Assembly: GCA_903829815.1 (NCBI GenBank)
Contig: CAIKRR010000007.1
Location: forward strand, 1-64,000
Reading direction: 5' to 3'
From: an uncultured Pseudomonadota bacterium
GTDB taxonomy: Bacteria > Pseudomonadota > Gammaproteobacteria > Burkholderiales > SG8-39
Length of the DNA stretch: 64,000 bases
Part shown: positions 41,687 to 51,047 of the stretch, piece after piece
How positions within the stretch are numbered: the stretch's first letter is position 1
How the letters are laid out: every line of letters begins with the position of its first letter
Notes under the pieces: generated by a model
Told to the model about the DNA's origin: nothing
The model's input: the letters and a program-made list of their open reading frames with translations, nothing else
The model's database searches: none
Translations under genes and position numbers: made by a program

Positions 41687-43722
41687 CAGAGGACTGCCCA
41701 GGCGACGATGGTCAGCATGGCCATGAAACTGAGCAGCAAGCAGGCGCTTGTGCGTACCGGTTGCAGGCGTTCGAGCGTCTGGCTCAAACGCCCGACAGTG
41801 CGTGCGATCGGCAGATAACCGCCCCGCCAGATGCGATCCTCTACGCTCACCCGATAATGGGGCGAGCGGTCAAAGGGCGAGGGCAGACTGCGCCGGATGC
41901 CGAACATCGACTCGAATATCTGCCGGATCGGCTGCCCGAAGCCTTCTGCCGAATCCTGCATGCGTGCGCTGGTGAACCCGTAGCCGCAGTTCCAGGGCGC
42001 AGAGCGCCGCAGGCCTCGCCGCATGAGGCGCCGCAGGATCAGCCAGGTCAGCACGCATGCCGCGGCGATGCCCAGGAGCAGGACGAGCGGTGCATAGCTC
42101 GATTGCTCGATATCCACCGGAATCAGCAGCCAGCCTTTGGCACCGATCTGCGATCCGAGGCTCGATCCGGCCAGTTGATGTACTGCCGGATCCATTAGCT
42201 GGATCAGGGTGCCGGGTACGAGTCCTGCCATCAGGCAGCCAGATGCAAGCCAGATGAGGCCAGCGCGTTCCCAGTGCCCTGCCTCATGACAGGGTCGTGT
42301 CGGATTGTCGCGCATCTGGCCGAGAAAAGTGATGCCGAAGAACTTCACCATGGTGTACCCAGCCAGTGCGCTGGCAAGCACGACGATGGCTGCTGCCACC
42401 GGAAGGAGCAGGTTGAGAAAAGGGTCTGGCAAGCCCGGGTTGAACAGCAGGCTCTGCAGTAGCAGCCACTCGGCGACGAAGCCTGCCGAAGGCGGGAGGG
42501 CGGCACTTGCGAGCGCACCGACCAGGGTGAGCCAGGCGACCCAGGGCATTGCCCTGATCAATCCGCCCAGTCGACCCAGATTGCGCTCGCCGGTGGCATG
42601 GAGCACGGCGCCTGTGCTCAGAAAAAGCAGGCTCTTGAACAGCGCATGGGCCAGCGCATGACAGAACGCCGCCGTCAGGGCAAGGGCGGCCATGGGCTGC
42701 ATGCCATGTGAGGAGAAGAGGACAGCCAGCCCCAAGCCACTGAAAATGAGACCCATGTTCTCGATCGAAGACCAGGCGAGCAATCTCTTCATGTCCGTCT
42801 GAATGGCCGCAAAGAGCACCCCCGCCAGGGCGCTGACCAGGCCAAGAGCGAGCATCAGGGCGCCCCACCACCAGAGTTGGACCTGGAGCAGGTCGTAGGT
42901 GAGGCGCAGCAAGCCGTAGGCAGCCGTCTTCAACATCACTGCGCTCATCAGTGCCGATGCGGGCGATGGCGCTGCAGGGTGTGCCTCTGGCAGCCAGGCA
43001 TGGAGTGGCAGCAGGCCTGCCTTGGCTCCGAAGCCGATCAGGCCGAGAAGAAAGACGATGGATGAGCGCTCTGGGAGAGGGGCGTTTGCCCGCATCGCCC
43101 CGAATGATGGATCGGGGGTGCCGGCCTGCAGCAGGATCAGTGAGGCGAGAATGGCGAGGGCACCGGCGTGTGCGATCAGCAAGTACAGATAACCGGCCCG
43201 ACGAGTTGCCCGTTTCTGGTGGTCGGTCATGACCAGGAGAAACGAGGCAATCGACATCAGTTCCCAGGCAAGCAGGAAGGTCACCGTGTCATCGGCCAGA
43301 AGCACCGCCAGCATGCTGGCAAGAAACAGGTGGTATTGCGCGCAGATACGCCGCCCGCTGGGCGCATCGCCCGTGCTGAAATAGCCGGTGGCAAAGAGCG
43401 AAACCCCTGTGGCGCTCAGGCCAAGCAGTGCGACAAACAGGGCAGAAAGCGCATCAAGGCGAAAGTGCATGACGAAACCCGCCATGCCATGAGTGAACGA
43501 GAAGGTGTGGGGTGCCAGGGGAGGCGCAACCAGGGCGAGAAGGGCGAGAAAGGCCACCCCGGCAGCCAGCAGCGCCCCGATCGGGTAGACCCAGCGTGCC
43601 GCATGTCCTGGCGAGCGTTGCAGTCCTCCGATCAGTCCGAGACAGATCCAACCGAGTGCCGCAAGCAACATGGCTTCAAGCAGGGGCCAGCGTGCGAGTG
43701 CGGCGAGCGGGATTGCGTCCAT
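41686..43722 (-). CDS. HyfB-like proton-pumping membrane subunit (NuoL family)
   Basis: This 678-residue antiporter-like subunit is homologous to HyfB/HycC and NuoL. The core GFGAKAGLLPLHAWLPEAHP carries the conserved Lys and LPEAH motif, LLAWSSIENMGLIFSGL the second signature, and HALFKSLLFLSTGAVLHATG the third Lys region. About 16 transmembrane helices are apparent. The hydrophilic C-terminal half with CGYGFTSARMQDSAEGFGQP is typical of HyfB. The start ATG 43722 has GGGGAT upstream; a TTG at 43755 is less likely. It is the first gene of the complex, 63 bp after the liv1 ABC genes, with its own candidate -10 box in the gap. Confidence 0.88.
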   Translation of the reverse strand: MDAIPLAALARWPLLEAMLLAALGWICLGLIGGLQRSPGHAARWVYPIGALLAAGVAFLALLALVAPPLAPHTFSFTHGMAGFVMHFRLDALSALFVALLGLSATGVSLFATGYFSTGDAPSGRRICAQYHLFLASMLAVLLADDTVTFLLAWELMSIASFLLVMTDHQKRATRRAGYLYLLIAHAGALAILASLILLQAGTPDPSFGAMRANAPLPERSSIVFLLGLIGFGAKAGLLPLHAWLPEAHPAAPSPASALMSAVMLKTAAYGLLRLTYDLLQVQLWWWGALMLALGLVSALAGVLFAAIQTDMKRLLAWSSIENMGLIFSGLGLAVLFSSHGMQPMAALALTAAFCHALAHALFKSLLFLSTGAVLHATGERNLGRLGGLIRAMPWVAWLTLVGALASAALPPSAGFVAEWLLLQSLLFNPGLPDPFLNLLLPVAAAIVVLASALAGYTMVKFFGITFLGQMRDNPTRPCHEAGHWERAGLIWLASGCLMAGLVPGTLIQLMDPAVHQLAGSSLGSQIGAKGWLLIPVDIEQSSYAPLVLLLGIAAACVLTWLILRRLMRRGLRRSAPWNCGYGFTSARMQDSAEGFGQPIRQIFESMFGIRRSLPSPFDRSPHYRVSVEDRIWRGGYLPIARTVGRLSQTLERLQPVRTSACLLLSFMAMLTIVAWAVL

Positions 43723-43773
43723 CGTGGGGAAATCCCCGGTTTTCCTTGCAGCCAATCGACCAGTTGCACGCCG

Positions 43774-43779
43774 ATTATA
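43774..43779 (-). promoter_or_regulatory. Candidate -10 box for hydrogenase-like operon
   Basis: A perfect TATAAT on the minus strand (plus-strand ATTATA 43774-43779) lies 51 bp upstream of the HyfB-like ATG, in the 63-bp gap after liv1. No clear -35 hexamer is visible; that position lies in the livF-like coding end. It suggests the complex can be transcribed apart from the ABC importer. Confidence 0.4.
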
Positions 43780-43785
43780 CAGTCC

Positions 43786-44526
43786 TCAGATGCCGAGAAA
43801 GGTCTCGCGGATGTGCGGCTGTGCACGAAGTTGATCCGTGTCGGCCTCGAAGACAGTACTCCCCTTGACGAGAATGTGTACGCGGTCGGCTATCGTCGAC
43901 AGCGCAGCGAAGTTCTTGTCGATGAGCACGGTGGCAATTCCACTGGCCCGAATCGAGGCGACGATGCGCCAGATCTCGCGCGATATCAGGGGCGCCAGGC
44001 CCTCGGTAGCCTCATCAAGGATAAGCAGGTCGGGGTTGGTCATGAGTGCGCGGCCAATGGTGAGCATCTGCTGTTCGCCTCCTGACAGTTGCCCGCCGCC
44101 GTGCGCAAGGCGCTCGGCCAGGCGAGGAAAGCTCGTCAGCACACGGTCGAGGGTCCAGTCGCGCTGCCCGCGTGTTCCTGCGCGGGCGGCCATGACGAGA
44201 TTCTCGCGCACGGTCAGATTCGGAAATATGCCGCGCCCCTCGGGTACGTAGGCAATGCCCGAGCGCGCGATCAGGTGGGGTGCGGTATGCGTCATGTCCT
44301 GCCCCTTCACCAGCACCTGCCCGGTGCTTGCACGCACCAGGCCGAGCATCGTGCGGATGAGCGTACTCTTGCCCATGCCGTTGCGGCCCATCAGCGCCAC
44401 AGTCTCGCCAGCCCGAATCGCGAAGTTGATGCCGTGCAGTACGTGGCTTGCGCCGTAGTGCGCATGCAGGTTACGGGCTTCGAGGAGCGGCACAGCCGTC
44501 GAAGCCAATGCGGCCGGATCATGCAT
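43786..44526 (-). CDS. livF: Branched-chain amino-acid type ABC transporter ATPase LivF (system 1)
   Basis: This 246-residue ATPase subunit of a HAAT-family importer for branched-chain amino acids, amides or aromatic acids has Walker A GRNGMGKST, Q-loop region YVPEGRGIFPNLTV, ABC signature LSGGEQQ, Walker B LLILDEATEG and a switch region IDKNFAALS in which Lys-Asn replaces the usual EQN. Last gene of liv1 (K-H-M-G-F), overlapping livG by 8 bp. Confidence 0.9.
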   Translation of the reverse strand: MHDPAALASTAVPLLEARNLHAHYGASHVLHGINFAIRAGETVALMGRNGMGKSTLIRTMLGLVRASTGQVLVKGQDMTHTAPHLIARSGIAYVPEGRGIFPNLTVRENLVMAARAGTRGQRDWTLDRVLTSFPRLAERLAHGGGQLSGGEQQMLTIGRALMTNPDLLILDEATEGLAPLISREIWRIVASIRASGIATVLIDKNFAALSTIADRVHILVKGSTVFEADTDQLRAQPHIRETFLGI

Positions 44527-45307
44527 GCATGTTCTCGTCGCCGCCGAGGTAGGCCGCCTGCACGGCAGCGCTTGATCGGATGAATGCCGGTGGCCCGCTC
44601 TCCAGCACGGTTCCGTTGACCATCACTGTGAGCGTGTCTGCGAGCGAGAACACCGCGTCCATGTCATGCTCGACCAGCAGGATTGCATGCGATTCGCGCA
44701 ACCTGGCAAGCAGTTGCACGATGGCCGAGGATTCCTCGGCGCCCATCCCTGCGAGCGGTTCGTCGAGAAGCAGCACCCGGGGCGCCGTGGCCAGTGCCAT
44801 GGCAATTTCCACCTGGCGTTGTTCGCCATGCGACAGGGTTGCCACGACTCTGTCGGATCGTGCCCCGAGCCCGGCTGCGTCGATCGCCAACTGCGCGCGC
44901 TCGTTGATGGTCGCCTCATGGAGCACGGGGCGAAAGAATCGAAGCGATGAACCTGCGCGTGACTGTGCAGCCAGTCGAGCATTCTCGAACACGGTGAGGG
45001 GCAGGAACACATTGGTCTTCTGATAACTGCGCCCGAGGCCACGCAGCGAACGCTGGGGCGGGGTGCAATGGGTGATCGCATCGCCCTCGAGGTGGATGTG
45101 GCCGGCACTGGGGAAGAGATCGCCCGAAAGGAGATTCATCAAGGTGGATTTGCCGGCACCGTTGGGGCCGATCACCGCGTGTATCGTGCCCATCATCAAT
45201 TCGATACTGACGTCGTTGACCGCTGTGAGTCCGCCAAAGTGCCGCGTGAGGCCCTGTGTGGCGAGGACCGGTGCTCTGTCCTTGCCAAGGATCGTTGCGC
45301 CTTTCAT
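44519..45307 (-). CDS. livG: Branched-chain amino-acid type ABC transporter ATPase LivG (system 1)
   Basis: This 262-residue ATPase has Walker A GPNGAGKST, Q-loop in SYQKTNVF, LSHGEQRQVEIAM as the signature and VLLLDEPLAGMG as Walker B, with VEHDMDAVFSL as the H-loop. The LivG-specific Trp-rich C-terminal helix is short. The start ATG 45307 is inside the open frame that continues upstream; it is chosen because it is near the livM stop and gives the family N-terminus. It partners LivF as an ATPase heterodimer. Confidence 0.9.
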   Translation of the reverse strand: MKGATILGKDRAPVLATQGLTRHFGGLTAVNDVSIELMMGTIHAVIGPNGAGKSTLMNLLSGDLFPSAGHIHLEGDAITHCTPPQRSLRGLGRSYQKTNVFLPLTVFENARLAAQSRAGSSLRFFRPVLHEATINERAQLAIDAAGLGARSDRVVATLSHGEQRQVEIAMALATAPRVLLLDEPLAGMGAEESSAIVQLLARLRESHAILLVEHDMDAVFSLADTLTVMVNGTVLESGPPAFIRSSAAVQAAYLGGDENMHA

Positions 45308-46359
45308 GGTTTCGCCACCGGATCGTCGGCATCCAGGGCGGGAGTCTGGTGATGCAATCGTCGCCACAGGGCTGACCAGGCCCCCAGCAGGCCCGAAGGC
45401 AGCAGAAGGGCAGTCAGTACGATGAAGGCCCCCATCCAGAGTTGCCAGTGCTTGCCCAAGTCGATGGAGCCGGCAACGGGCAGGCTCTGAAAGCCCAGTT
45501 CGAGCAGCATCCAGGCGCTGGCGCCCAGCACCGGACCGATCAGCGTTCCCATGCCACCCAGGATGACCATCATCATCACTGCGGCCGACTGGTGCCAACC
45601 CATGAATTCGGGATTCACGACCCCGAACTGCAGCGCCGACAGATAGCCGGCTATGCCTGCGAGTGCGGCGGCGATGGTGAAACACGCCAGCTTGTAGCGG
45701 AAGGTTTCGAACCCCAGGGAGCGCATGCGATGCTCGTTAACCCGAATGCCCACCAGCACGTGACCGAAGCGTGAGCGCAGCAGGATGCGCAGAAACATCC
45801 AGACGAGTGCGAACAGGACGAGCACCAGCAGGTAGACCTGGTCGTAGCGCTCGAGATCGAAGGGTTTCCAGCCCAGTATCGTCGTATCGGGACGCACATC
45901 GATGTAGATTCCATCGTTGCCACCGGCAATGCGCGTGTCGTGAAAGAGAAAGAAGAGCATCTGCGCAAAGGCGAGCGTGACCATGATGAAGTAGATGCCG
46001 TGGGTACGCACCACGAAGAATCCGATCGCCAGACCCGCAGCGGCGGCCCCGAGGACTGCGAGTGGGAAACTCGTCCAGAACCAGGCCGCCTGGTAGGCAG
46101 GCGTGAGCATCGCCAGAGAATAGGCCGCAACGCCATAGAAGGCAGCGTGTCCAAAGGAAACCAGACCTGTGTAGCCCAGCAGCAGGTCCAGGCTCATCGC
46201 GAGAATGCCCATGATCAGGATGCGCGCCACGAATTGGACGTAGTACTTCTCCGCAAACCATGGCAGGCAGGCCAGGGCAAGCAACAGCGCAATTTGCAGC
46301 ATCACGCGCGCTGCGGTGCGGCCCGGTGCCGAATGCGAGGGGGGCATGGTCCCGATCAT
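45304..46359 (-). CDS. livM: Branched-chain amino-acid type ABC permease LivM (system 1)
   Basis: This 351-residue inner-membrane permease has about ten transmembrane helices. The LivM signature GYTGLVSFGHAAFYGVAAYS and the EAA-like loop with GMGTLIGPVLGASAWMLLE are visible. An ATG at 46347 is a possible alternative start. It overlaps livH by four bases (TGATG) and livG by four bases. Confidence 0.9.
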   Translation of the reverse strand: MIGTMPPSHSAPGRTAARVMLQIALLLALACLPWFAEKYYVQFVARILIMGILAMSLDLLLGYTGLVSFGHAAFYGVAAYSLAMLTPAYQAAWFWTSFPLAVLGAAAAGLAIGFFVVRTHGIYFIMVTLAFAQMLFFLFHDTRIAGGNDGIYIDVRPDTTILGWKPFDLERYDQVYLLVLVLFALVWMFLRILLRSRFGHVLVGIRVNEHRMRSLGFETFRYKLACFTIAAALAGIAGYLSALQFGVVNPEFMGWHQSAAVMMMVILGGMGTLIGPVLGASAWMLLELGFQSLPVAGSIDLGKHWQLWMGAFIVLTALLLPSGLLGAWSALWRRLHHQTPALDADDPVAKP

Positions 46360-47252
46360 CCGCGTTTGCCGAATAGACCTTCCGGACGCCACAGCAGGAT
46401 GGCGGCCATCAGCAGGTAGACGCTCATCGAGGCGAGTTCAGGCAGCAGATGCACCCCGGCCACTTCCACGTGCAGCACCTTGCCGAAGGTATCCACCAGT
46501 CCGATGAGGAGGGATGCAATCAGGGCTCCTTTCACCGAGCCCATGCCGCCGATCACGACCACGACGAAGCAGACAATCAGCACCTGGTTGCCCATGCCGG
46601 GAAACACCGACGAGACCGGCGCGGCGATCATGCCGGCCAGCGCGGCAAGCGTGACCCCGAGCGCAAATACCAGTCGGTATAGCATCGTCACATCGATACC
46701 CAGAGACTGCACCATCTCGCGGTTCACGCTGCCTGCGCGTATGGTCATGCCGATCCGTGTTTTCTGGATCAACCCGTACATCGAGGCGGCGACCAGCAGA
46801 CACAGCCCCGAAATCGCCAGCCGATAGACCGGATAGGACAGGGTGTCGGTGAGGCGTATCGAGGCATCGAGGGCGGCCGGTATGCTGACCCCTCGCACAT
46901 CATCACCCCAGAGGATGCTGCGAATCTCCTCGAACATCAGGATGAGTCCGTAGGTCAGCAATACCTGATAGAGCAGGTCGCGGGTGTAGAGATAGCGGAT
47001 CACCAGCCATTCGAGCGTCAGCGCCAGCAGCACGGTGATCGGTACGGCAAGGAGCAGGGCAAGCCAGAAGTTTCCGAACGACTGCGTGAGCGACCAGGCA
47101 AGATAGGCCCCGAGCATGTAGAAACTGCCGTGGGCAACATTGATGATGCCCATGATGCCGAACACGAGCGTGAGCCCGCTCGAAATCAGAAAGAGCAGCA
47201 GACCGTACTGGACGCTGTTCAGCAGCTGGATGAGAAAGGTGGCAAGTTCCAT
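46356..47252 (-). CDS. livH: Branched-chain amino-acid type ABC permease LivH (system 1)
   Basis: This 298-residue inner-membrane permease has nine or ten helices. LTLVFGIMGIINVAHGSFYM near the N-terminus and GGMGSVKGALIASLLIGLVD near the C-terminus are LivH hallmarks. It lies 71 bp downstream of livK and overlaps livM. Confidence 0.9.
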   Translation of the reverse strand: MELATFLIQLLNSVQYGLLLFLISSGLTLVFGIMGIINVAHGSFYMLGAYLAWSLTQSFGNFWLALLLAVPITVLLALTLEWLVIRYLYTRDLLYQVLLTYGLILMFEEIRSILWGDDVRGVSIPAALDASIRLTDTLSYPVYRLAISGLCLLVAASMYGLIQKTRIGMTIRAGSVNREMVQSLGIDVTMLYRLVFALGVTLAALAGMIAAPVSSVFPGMGNQVLIVCFVVVVIGGMGSVKGALIASLLIGLVDTFGKVLHVEVAGVHLLPELASMSVYLLMAAILLWRPEGLFGKRG

Positions 47253-47323
47253 CGATCGATACCGCGTCGCCGCATCGATGGTCGATGCGGCGCGATGTCA
47301 TGTTCGGATCAGCGCGAGGCTTG

Positions 47324-48538
47324 CTACTTGCCCATCCGGCAGGCGGCAATCATCGTCGGGTCGTCATCGAGCGCCTTCACCGCGACGGAAACCACGCGAT
47401 TCTCGTTGCCGATGACCTTGCGCAGGTAGTGATCCTGGATCGGGTTGTGCGCAGGTGACATCTTCCATTGGCCGCGCGGGCTGTCGATTGTTGCCCCTTC
47501 CATTGCAGCGTACAGCTCCTTGCGGCGATTGATATCACCACCGGCTGCCTTCATGCCGATGGCAAGCAGCGAGGCGCTGTCGTAGCCTGCCACCGCGTAG
47601 CCATCGGGCTGCAGCTTGAAGGTCTTGGCATAGGCCAGTCGAAACGCATTGTTCCTGGGCGTATCGATTCCGTCGCCATAGTGAAGGGTCGTCTCGACGC
47701 CTTCGGCTGCACCACTGGTTGCCTCGAGGATGCCATCGGTGAGGAAGCCCGGTCCGACCAGTGGAATGGTTCTGCGCAGGCCCGCCTGATCGTAATCCTT
47801 GAGGAACTTGGCAGCGCCCGCGCCCGCGAAGAAGGCGTACGTGGCATCGGGTCGCGCGGCGCCGATTTCGGTGAGCAAGGCCTGAAATTCGACGGTGGGG
47901 AAGGGCAGCCAGAGCTCGCGGGTGATCTGTCCGCCGCCGCGGGTGAATCCATCCTTGAAACCCTTGACCGCCTCTTCGCCGGCTGCATAACGCCACGCGA
48001 TCGTTGCCACACTCTTCACTTTGCCGCGTCGTGCCATCTCGACCCCCATGGCATAGCCGGACTGCCAGTTCGAGAAGGAAGTGCGGAAGATGTTCGGGGA
48101 GCACAGGGGGCCTGCAACCGGCGCAAATCCGGCGTTCGGAATGATCTGCAGCGTGCCTGATTCGCGCGTCACGCGAACCATTGCCGCTGCCACACCCGAG
48201 TGCACCGTCCCCAAAACCACATCGACCTTGTCTCGGCTCACCAGTCGGTTGATGTTCTCGGTGGCTTTGGCTGGATCGGATTCATCGTCGACCTTGACGA
48301 TCTCAACCTCGCGTCCGCCCAGTTTGCCGCCCTGCTCTTGCAGACCAAGGCGGAATCCGTTCTCGATCGCCACGCCCAGTGGCGCGAAAGTACCGGTGTA
48401 GGGCAGCATCATGCCGATCTTCAGTTTCGGCTGCTGTGCGAGGACCGGGGCAGCGTTGATGAATCCGAGCAGAGACAGCGCTGCTGCGGCTGCGAGGGCG
48501 CGGCGAACGGGCGGGCGATCGTGGGTAATGGGGGACAT
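47324..48538 (-). CDS. livK: ABC transporter periplasmic binding protein LivK type (system 1)
   Basis: This 404-residue type I periplasmic binding protein has a signal peptide (LAAAAALSLLGFINAAPVLA), then LKIGMMLPYTGTFAPLGVAI, the start of the Leu/Ile/Val-binding fold. Members of this group often bind aromatic acids such as benzoates or 4-hydroxybenzoate, rather than amino acids. The first gene of liv1 and divergent from a Bug solute-binding-protein gene across 138 bp containing a small inverted repeat. The ligand is not predictable. Confidence 0.87.
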   Translation of the reverse strand: MSPITHDRPPVRRALAAAAALSLLGFINAAPVLAQQPKLKIGMMLPYTGTFAPLGVAIENGFRLGLQEQGGKLGGREVEIVKVDDESDPAKATENINRLVSRDKVDVVLGTVHSGVAAAMVRVTRESGTLQIIPNAGFAPVAGPLCSPNIFRTSFSNWQSGYAMGVEMARRGKVKSVATIAWRYAAGEEAVKGFKDGFTRGGGQITRELWLPFPTVEFQALLTEIGAARPDATYAFFAGAGAAKFLKDYDQAGLRRTIPLVGPGFLTDGILEATSGAAEGVETTLHYGDGIDTPRNNAFRLAYAKTFKLQPDGYAVAGYDSASLLAIGMKAAGGDINRRKELYAAMEGATIDSPRGQWKMSPAHNPIQDHYLRKVIGNENRVVSVAVKALDDDPTMIAACRMGK

Positions 48539-48587
48539 GGCGGTCGGTCATCCATAAAAGAGCGGGCTCAGTGGGCGGATCATAAGG

Positions 48588-48603
48588 CAATCGCTACAGA
48601 TTG
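48588..48603. promoter_or_regulatory. Inverted repeat in liv1/tctC1 divergent region
   Basis: CAATC (48588-48592) and GATTG (48599-48603) form a 5-bp dyad with six bases between, inside an AT-richer patch with ATAA before and TTAT after. The location between divergent livK and the Bug gene fits a regulator or LysR-type box. The dyad is short and could be chance. Confidence 0.25.
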
Positions 48604-48676
48604 TTATCATGTGCTGACGGCGCACTGTTCAACGGCTGACTTCCGGTTGCGTCGGCCGGGTGTCGGGGCAATCCAG

Positions 48677-49711
48677 ATGTTTACGGGCGATCCAGCGGGT
48701 ATTCGACAGGTGCATGCGAATCCGCTGCGAGCACTGCCGGTGAGGCCACGCTGCCTTTGGCGGCGAGCCCTCGCCGCGACCTTGGCGGGTCTGTCGTTGG
48801 GCGCGACGGTTGCTTTCGCTGCCTGGCCTGAGCGTCCCGTCCATCTGGTGGTGCCTTATTCGCCGGGTGGTCCCAATGACATCCTCGCGCGCGTGCTCGC
48901 CGAACGACTGGCGCCCGCACTGGGGCAGCCGGTCGTGGTTGAAAATCGCGCCGGTGCCTCAGGCAATATCGCGATGGAACAGGTCGCACGCTCACGCGCT
49001 GACGGCTACACCCTGGTTCTGCCGGCGATGGCCTATGTCGTCAATCCCTGGCTTTTCGCGACGGTTCCGTATCGGCTGGAGGACTTTGTCCCCATTGCAC
49101 TGGTGGCGCGTGGGCCGCTCGTCCTGGTGGTGGGCACAGGCAGCACCGACAAGACGCTCTCGGGGCTCATCGATCACGCGCGCAGCCGGCCCGGTACGCT
49201 GCGCTATGGCAGCGGTGGGAACGGCTCATCGCCGCATCTGGCGGCGGAACTCTTCCGTTTCGAGTCACGCATCGACATCGCGCACATTCCCTACAAGGGG
49301 ACCAACGATGTGCTGCCCGATCTCATGAACGGCTCGATCGAGATGGCGATATTGAGCCCACTGGTGGTCGAACAGCAGGTGAGAGCCGGCCGTCTGCGTG
49401 CCCTGGGGGTGACCTCGGCGCGACGCTTGTCCTCGTGGCCCGATGTGCCTGCAATCGCCGAGGCAGTGCCGGGCTATCGCATGGAAGGGTGGTACGCGCT
49501 GCTCGCGCCGGCTGGCACGCCGCCCGACATCCTCGAGCGGCTCTCGCATGAATCCACTGCCGCACTGTCCACGAGCGAGGTCAAGTTGCGCCTGGCCTCT
49601 CAAGGCATGCAGGCGGCAAGCGAGAGCGCTGCGCAGGCTGCCGATTTTCTGCGTGCCGAATCTGCCCGCTGGCAGAAGGTCTTGCGTGCCGCGGGCATCG
49701 TTCCTCAGTGA
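48677..49711 (+). CDS. Bug/TctC-family tripartite tricarboxylate-type solute-binding protein 1
   Basis: This 344-residue periplasmic binding protein belongs to the Bug family (TctC fold), which binds carboxylates and nicotinate-like or aromatic compounds. Features are a signal peptide (LAATLAGLSLGATVAFA), WPERPVHLVVPYSPGGPNDI, then VENRAGASGNIAMEQVARS, DGYTLVLP, IAHIPYKGTNDVLPDLMNG, and LSPLVVEQQVRAGRLRALGV. ATG 48677. No TctA/TctB membrane genes are nearby, the usual orphan situation in Burkholderiales. Divergent from livK1 and ending 12 bp from the liv2 binding-protein stop. Confidence 0.9.
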   Translation: MFTGDPAGIRQVHANPLRALPVRPRCLWRRALAATLAGLSLGATVAFAAWPERPVHLVVPYSPGGPNDILARVLAERLAPALGQPVVVENRAGASGNIAMEQVARSRADGYTLVLPAMAYVVNPWLFATVPYRLEDFVPIALVARGPLVLVVGTGSTDKTLSGLIDHARSRPGTLRYGSGGNGSSPHLAAELFRFESRIDIAHIPYKGTNDVLPDLMNGSIEMAILSPLVVEQQVRAGRLRALGVTSARRLSSWPDVPAIAEAVPGYRMEGWYALLAPAGTPPDILERLSHESTAALSTSEVKLRLASQGMQAASESAAQAADFLRAESARWQKVLRAAGIVPQ

Positions 49712-49723
49712 GGCCGCGCCGAC

Positions 49724-50941
49724 TCAGCCCGGCAGATAAGGCGTATTGACCCTATCGGCCGGGGCGAGTGCGTATTCCCACGTCTTGCGCTCGGGAACGG
49801 CACGCAGCAGATGGGTCTGGATATGGCCATCACCGCTGGGTCGCATGCGGATTGCGTTGACGCCACGCCAGTCTTTCAACTGACTGATACCGTCCTTGAT
49901 GGCCTCGCGGGCTGCATTGACCTCAGTGTTGCCGTCGATCTTCTTTTGTCTGAGTATGTCTGCCACCAGCATCAGCGAGTCGTAGGTAAGGCTCGTGTTG
50001 CAGATGTTGATCGGTTTGGACAAGCGTGTCGTCTCGCCGGCAAAGACGTGATACCGCTCATCGAACTGGTCGTGCGCAGGGTTGCCCTGGTTGCGTTCGC
50101 TGGTGGCATAACCCAGGGTGTAGAGCCGCGCACCCGCGGTGCCCACTGCGTTGATGAACGCATTGCCGGCCCAGACCAGTGCGTTCACCAGGATCGGCTT
50201 GTCGAAGCGCTGGGTCTCGAGTTCCTTGACGAATCCGAGCGTTGTGGGCCCAAGTGAACTCACCAGCAGTGCGTCGGCGTTGGCACTGCGCACCTTGATG
50301 GCCATGGGGGAGTAGTCGGTGGTGCGGGTCTGATACGACACGCGATCGACGACTTCCATGCCCAGTCGGGCGGCTGCCTTGGCATACTCCTCGATCCCCG
50401 CTGCGCCCGATGCTTCCTGTACGTCGCCTGCGATCACCACGCGCCGGACTTGCGGAAAAGCCTTGCGAAATTCGGCGAGGCCCTCGGGAATCATGCTGTC
50501 ATCGGGCGGATGCAGTCGCAGGGCATAAGGACGTTTGCTGATGCCCGGTTTGAGCGAGTTGGAGTTGATGGCGGGACAACGCATCGCATTGGCGATCGGC
50601 GCCGTATTTTCCCAGGACGTACCGCTGATGGGGCCCAGCACGCAGACCACGCCGTCATTCACATGCTTGCGAAACAGCAATACCGATTGCTGCGCGTTGA
50701 ACTGGTCGTCCTCGACCTTGAGTTCGACCCGGCTGCCGTTGATGCCGCCAGCCGCGTTGATGTCATTGACCGCCATGGTCAGGGCGGCGTTGTAGAGGGC
50801 GCCATAATCAGCAGCGAAACCGGTCATTGGCTGGATGGCGCCGATGCGGATCGGTGGTTTCGTCTGGGCGAGTGCTTCGGGAACGGCGCCGGACAGCGCA
50901 AGCGCTGCGCCGGCAGACAGGAAGTCGCGTCTGTTCTGCAT
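49724..50941 (-). CDS. livK: ABC transporter periplasmic binding protein LivK type (system 2), Tat-type signal
   Basis: This 405-residue type I binding protein has an N-terminus with twin arginines (MQNRRDFLSAGAALALSG), resembling a Tat signal, followed by IRIGAIQPMTGFAADYGALY. The Tat route suggests folded export. Aromatic-acid-type ligand-binding proteins of this family are common. Last gene of liv2, 106 bp downstream of livF2, with no gene in the gap. Confidence 0.87.
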   Translation of the reverse strand: MQNRRDFLSAGAALALSGAVPEALAQTKPPIRIGAIQPMTGFAADYGALYNAALTMAVNDINAAGGINGSRVELKVEDDQFNAQQSVLLFRKHVNDGVVCVLGPISGTSWENTAPIANAMRCPAINSNSLKPGISKRPYALRLHPPDDSMIPEGLAEFRKAFPQVRRVVIAGDVQEASGAAGIEEYAKAAARLGMEVVDRVSYQTRTTDYSPMAIKVRSANADALLVSSLGPTTLGFVKELETQRFDKPILVNALVWAGNAFINAVGTAGARLYTLGYATSERNQGNPAHDQFDERYHVFAGETTRLSKPINICNTSLTYDSLMLVADILRQKKIDGNTEVNAAREAIKDGISQLKDWRGVNAIRMRPSGDGHIQTHLLRAVPERKTWEYALAPADRVNTPYLPG

Positions 50942-51047
50942 GGTGTCTCCTGCGTGCCGTGCGGGTTGCCCGGCGTTTTTATGTCGGCCCGGTCTCCCGT
51001 GCCGTCTTCGTTCGACCCTGGAAGCCACCGCGAAGGAGGTCTTCCTT

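Noticed and set aside
36389-43722. Assignment as an active [NiFe] hydrogenase or as respiratory complex I
   Set aside because: The nickel cysteines are missing and no hyp genes are present. Complex I would also need NuoE, F, G, I, A, J and others, which are absent, and the gene order is Hyf/Hyc-like.
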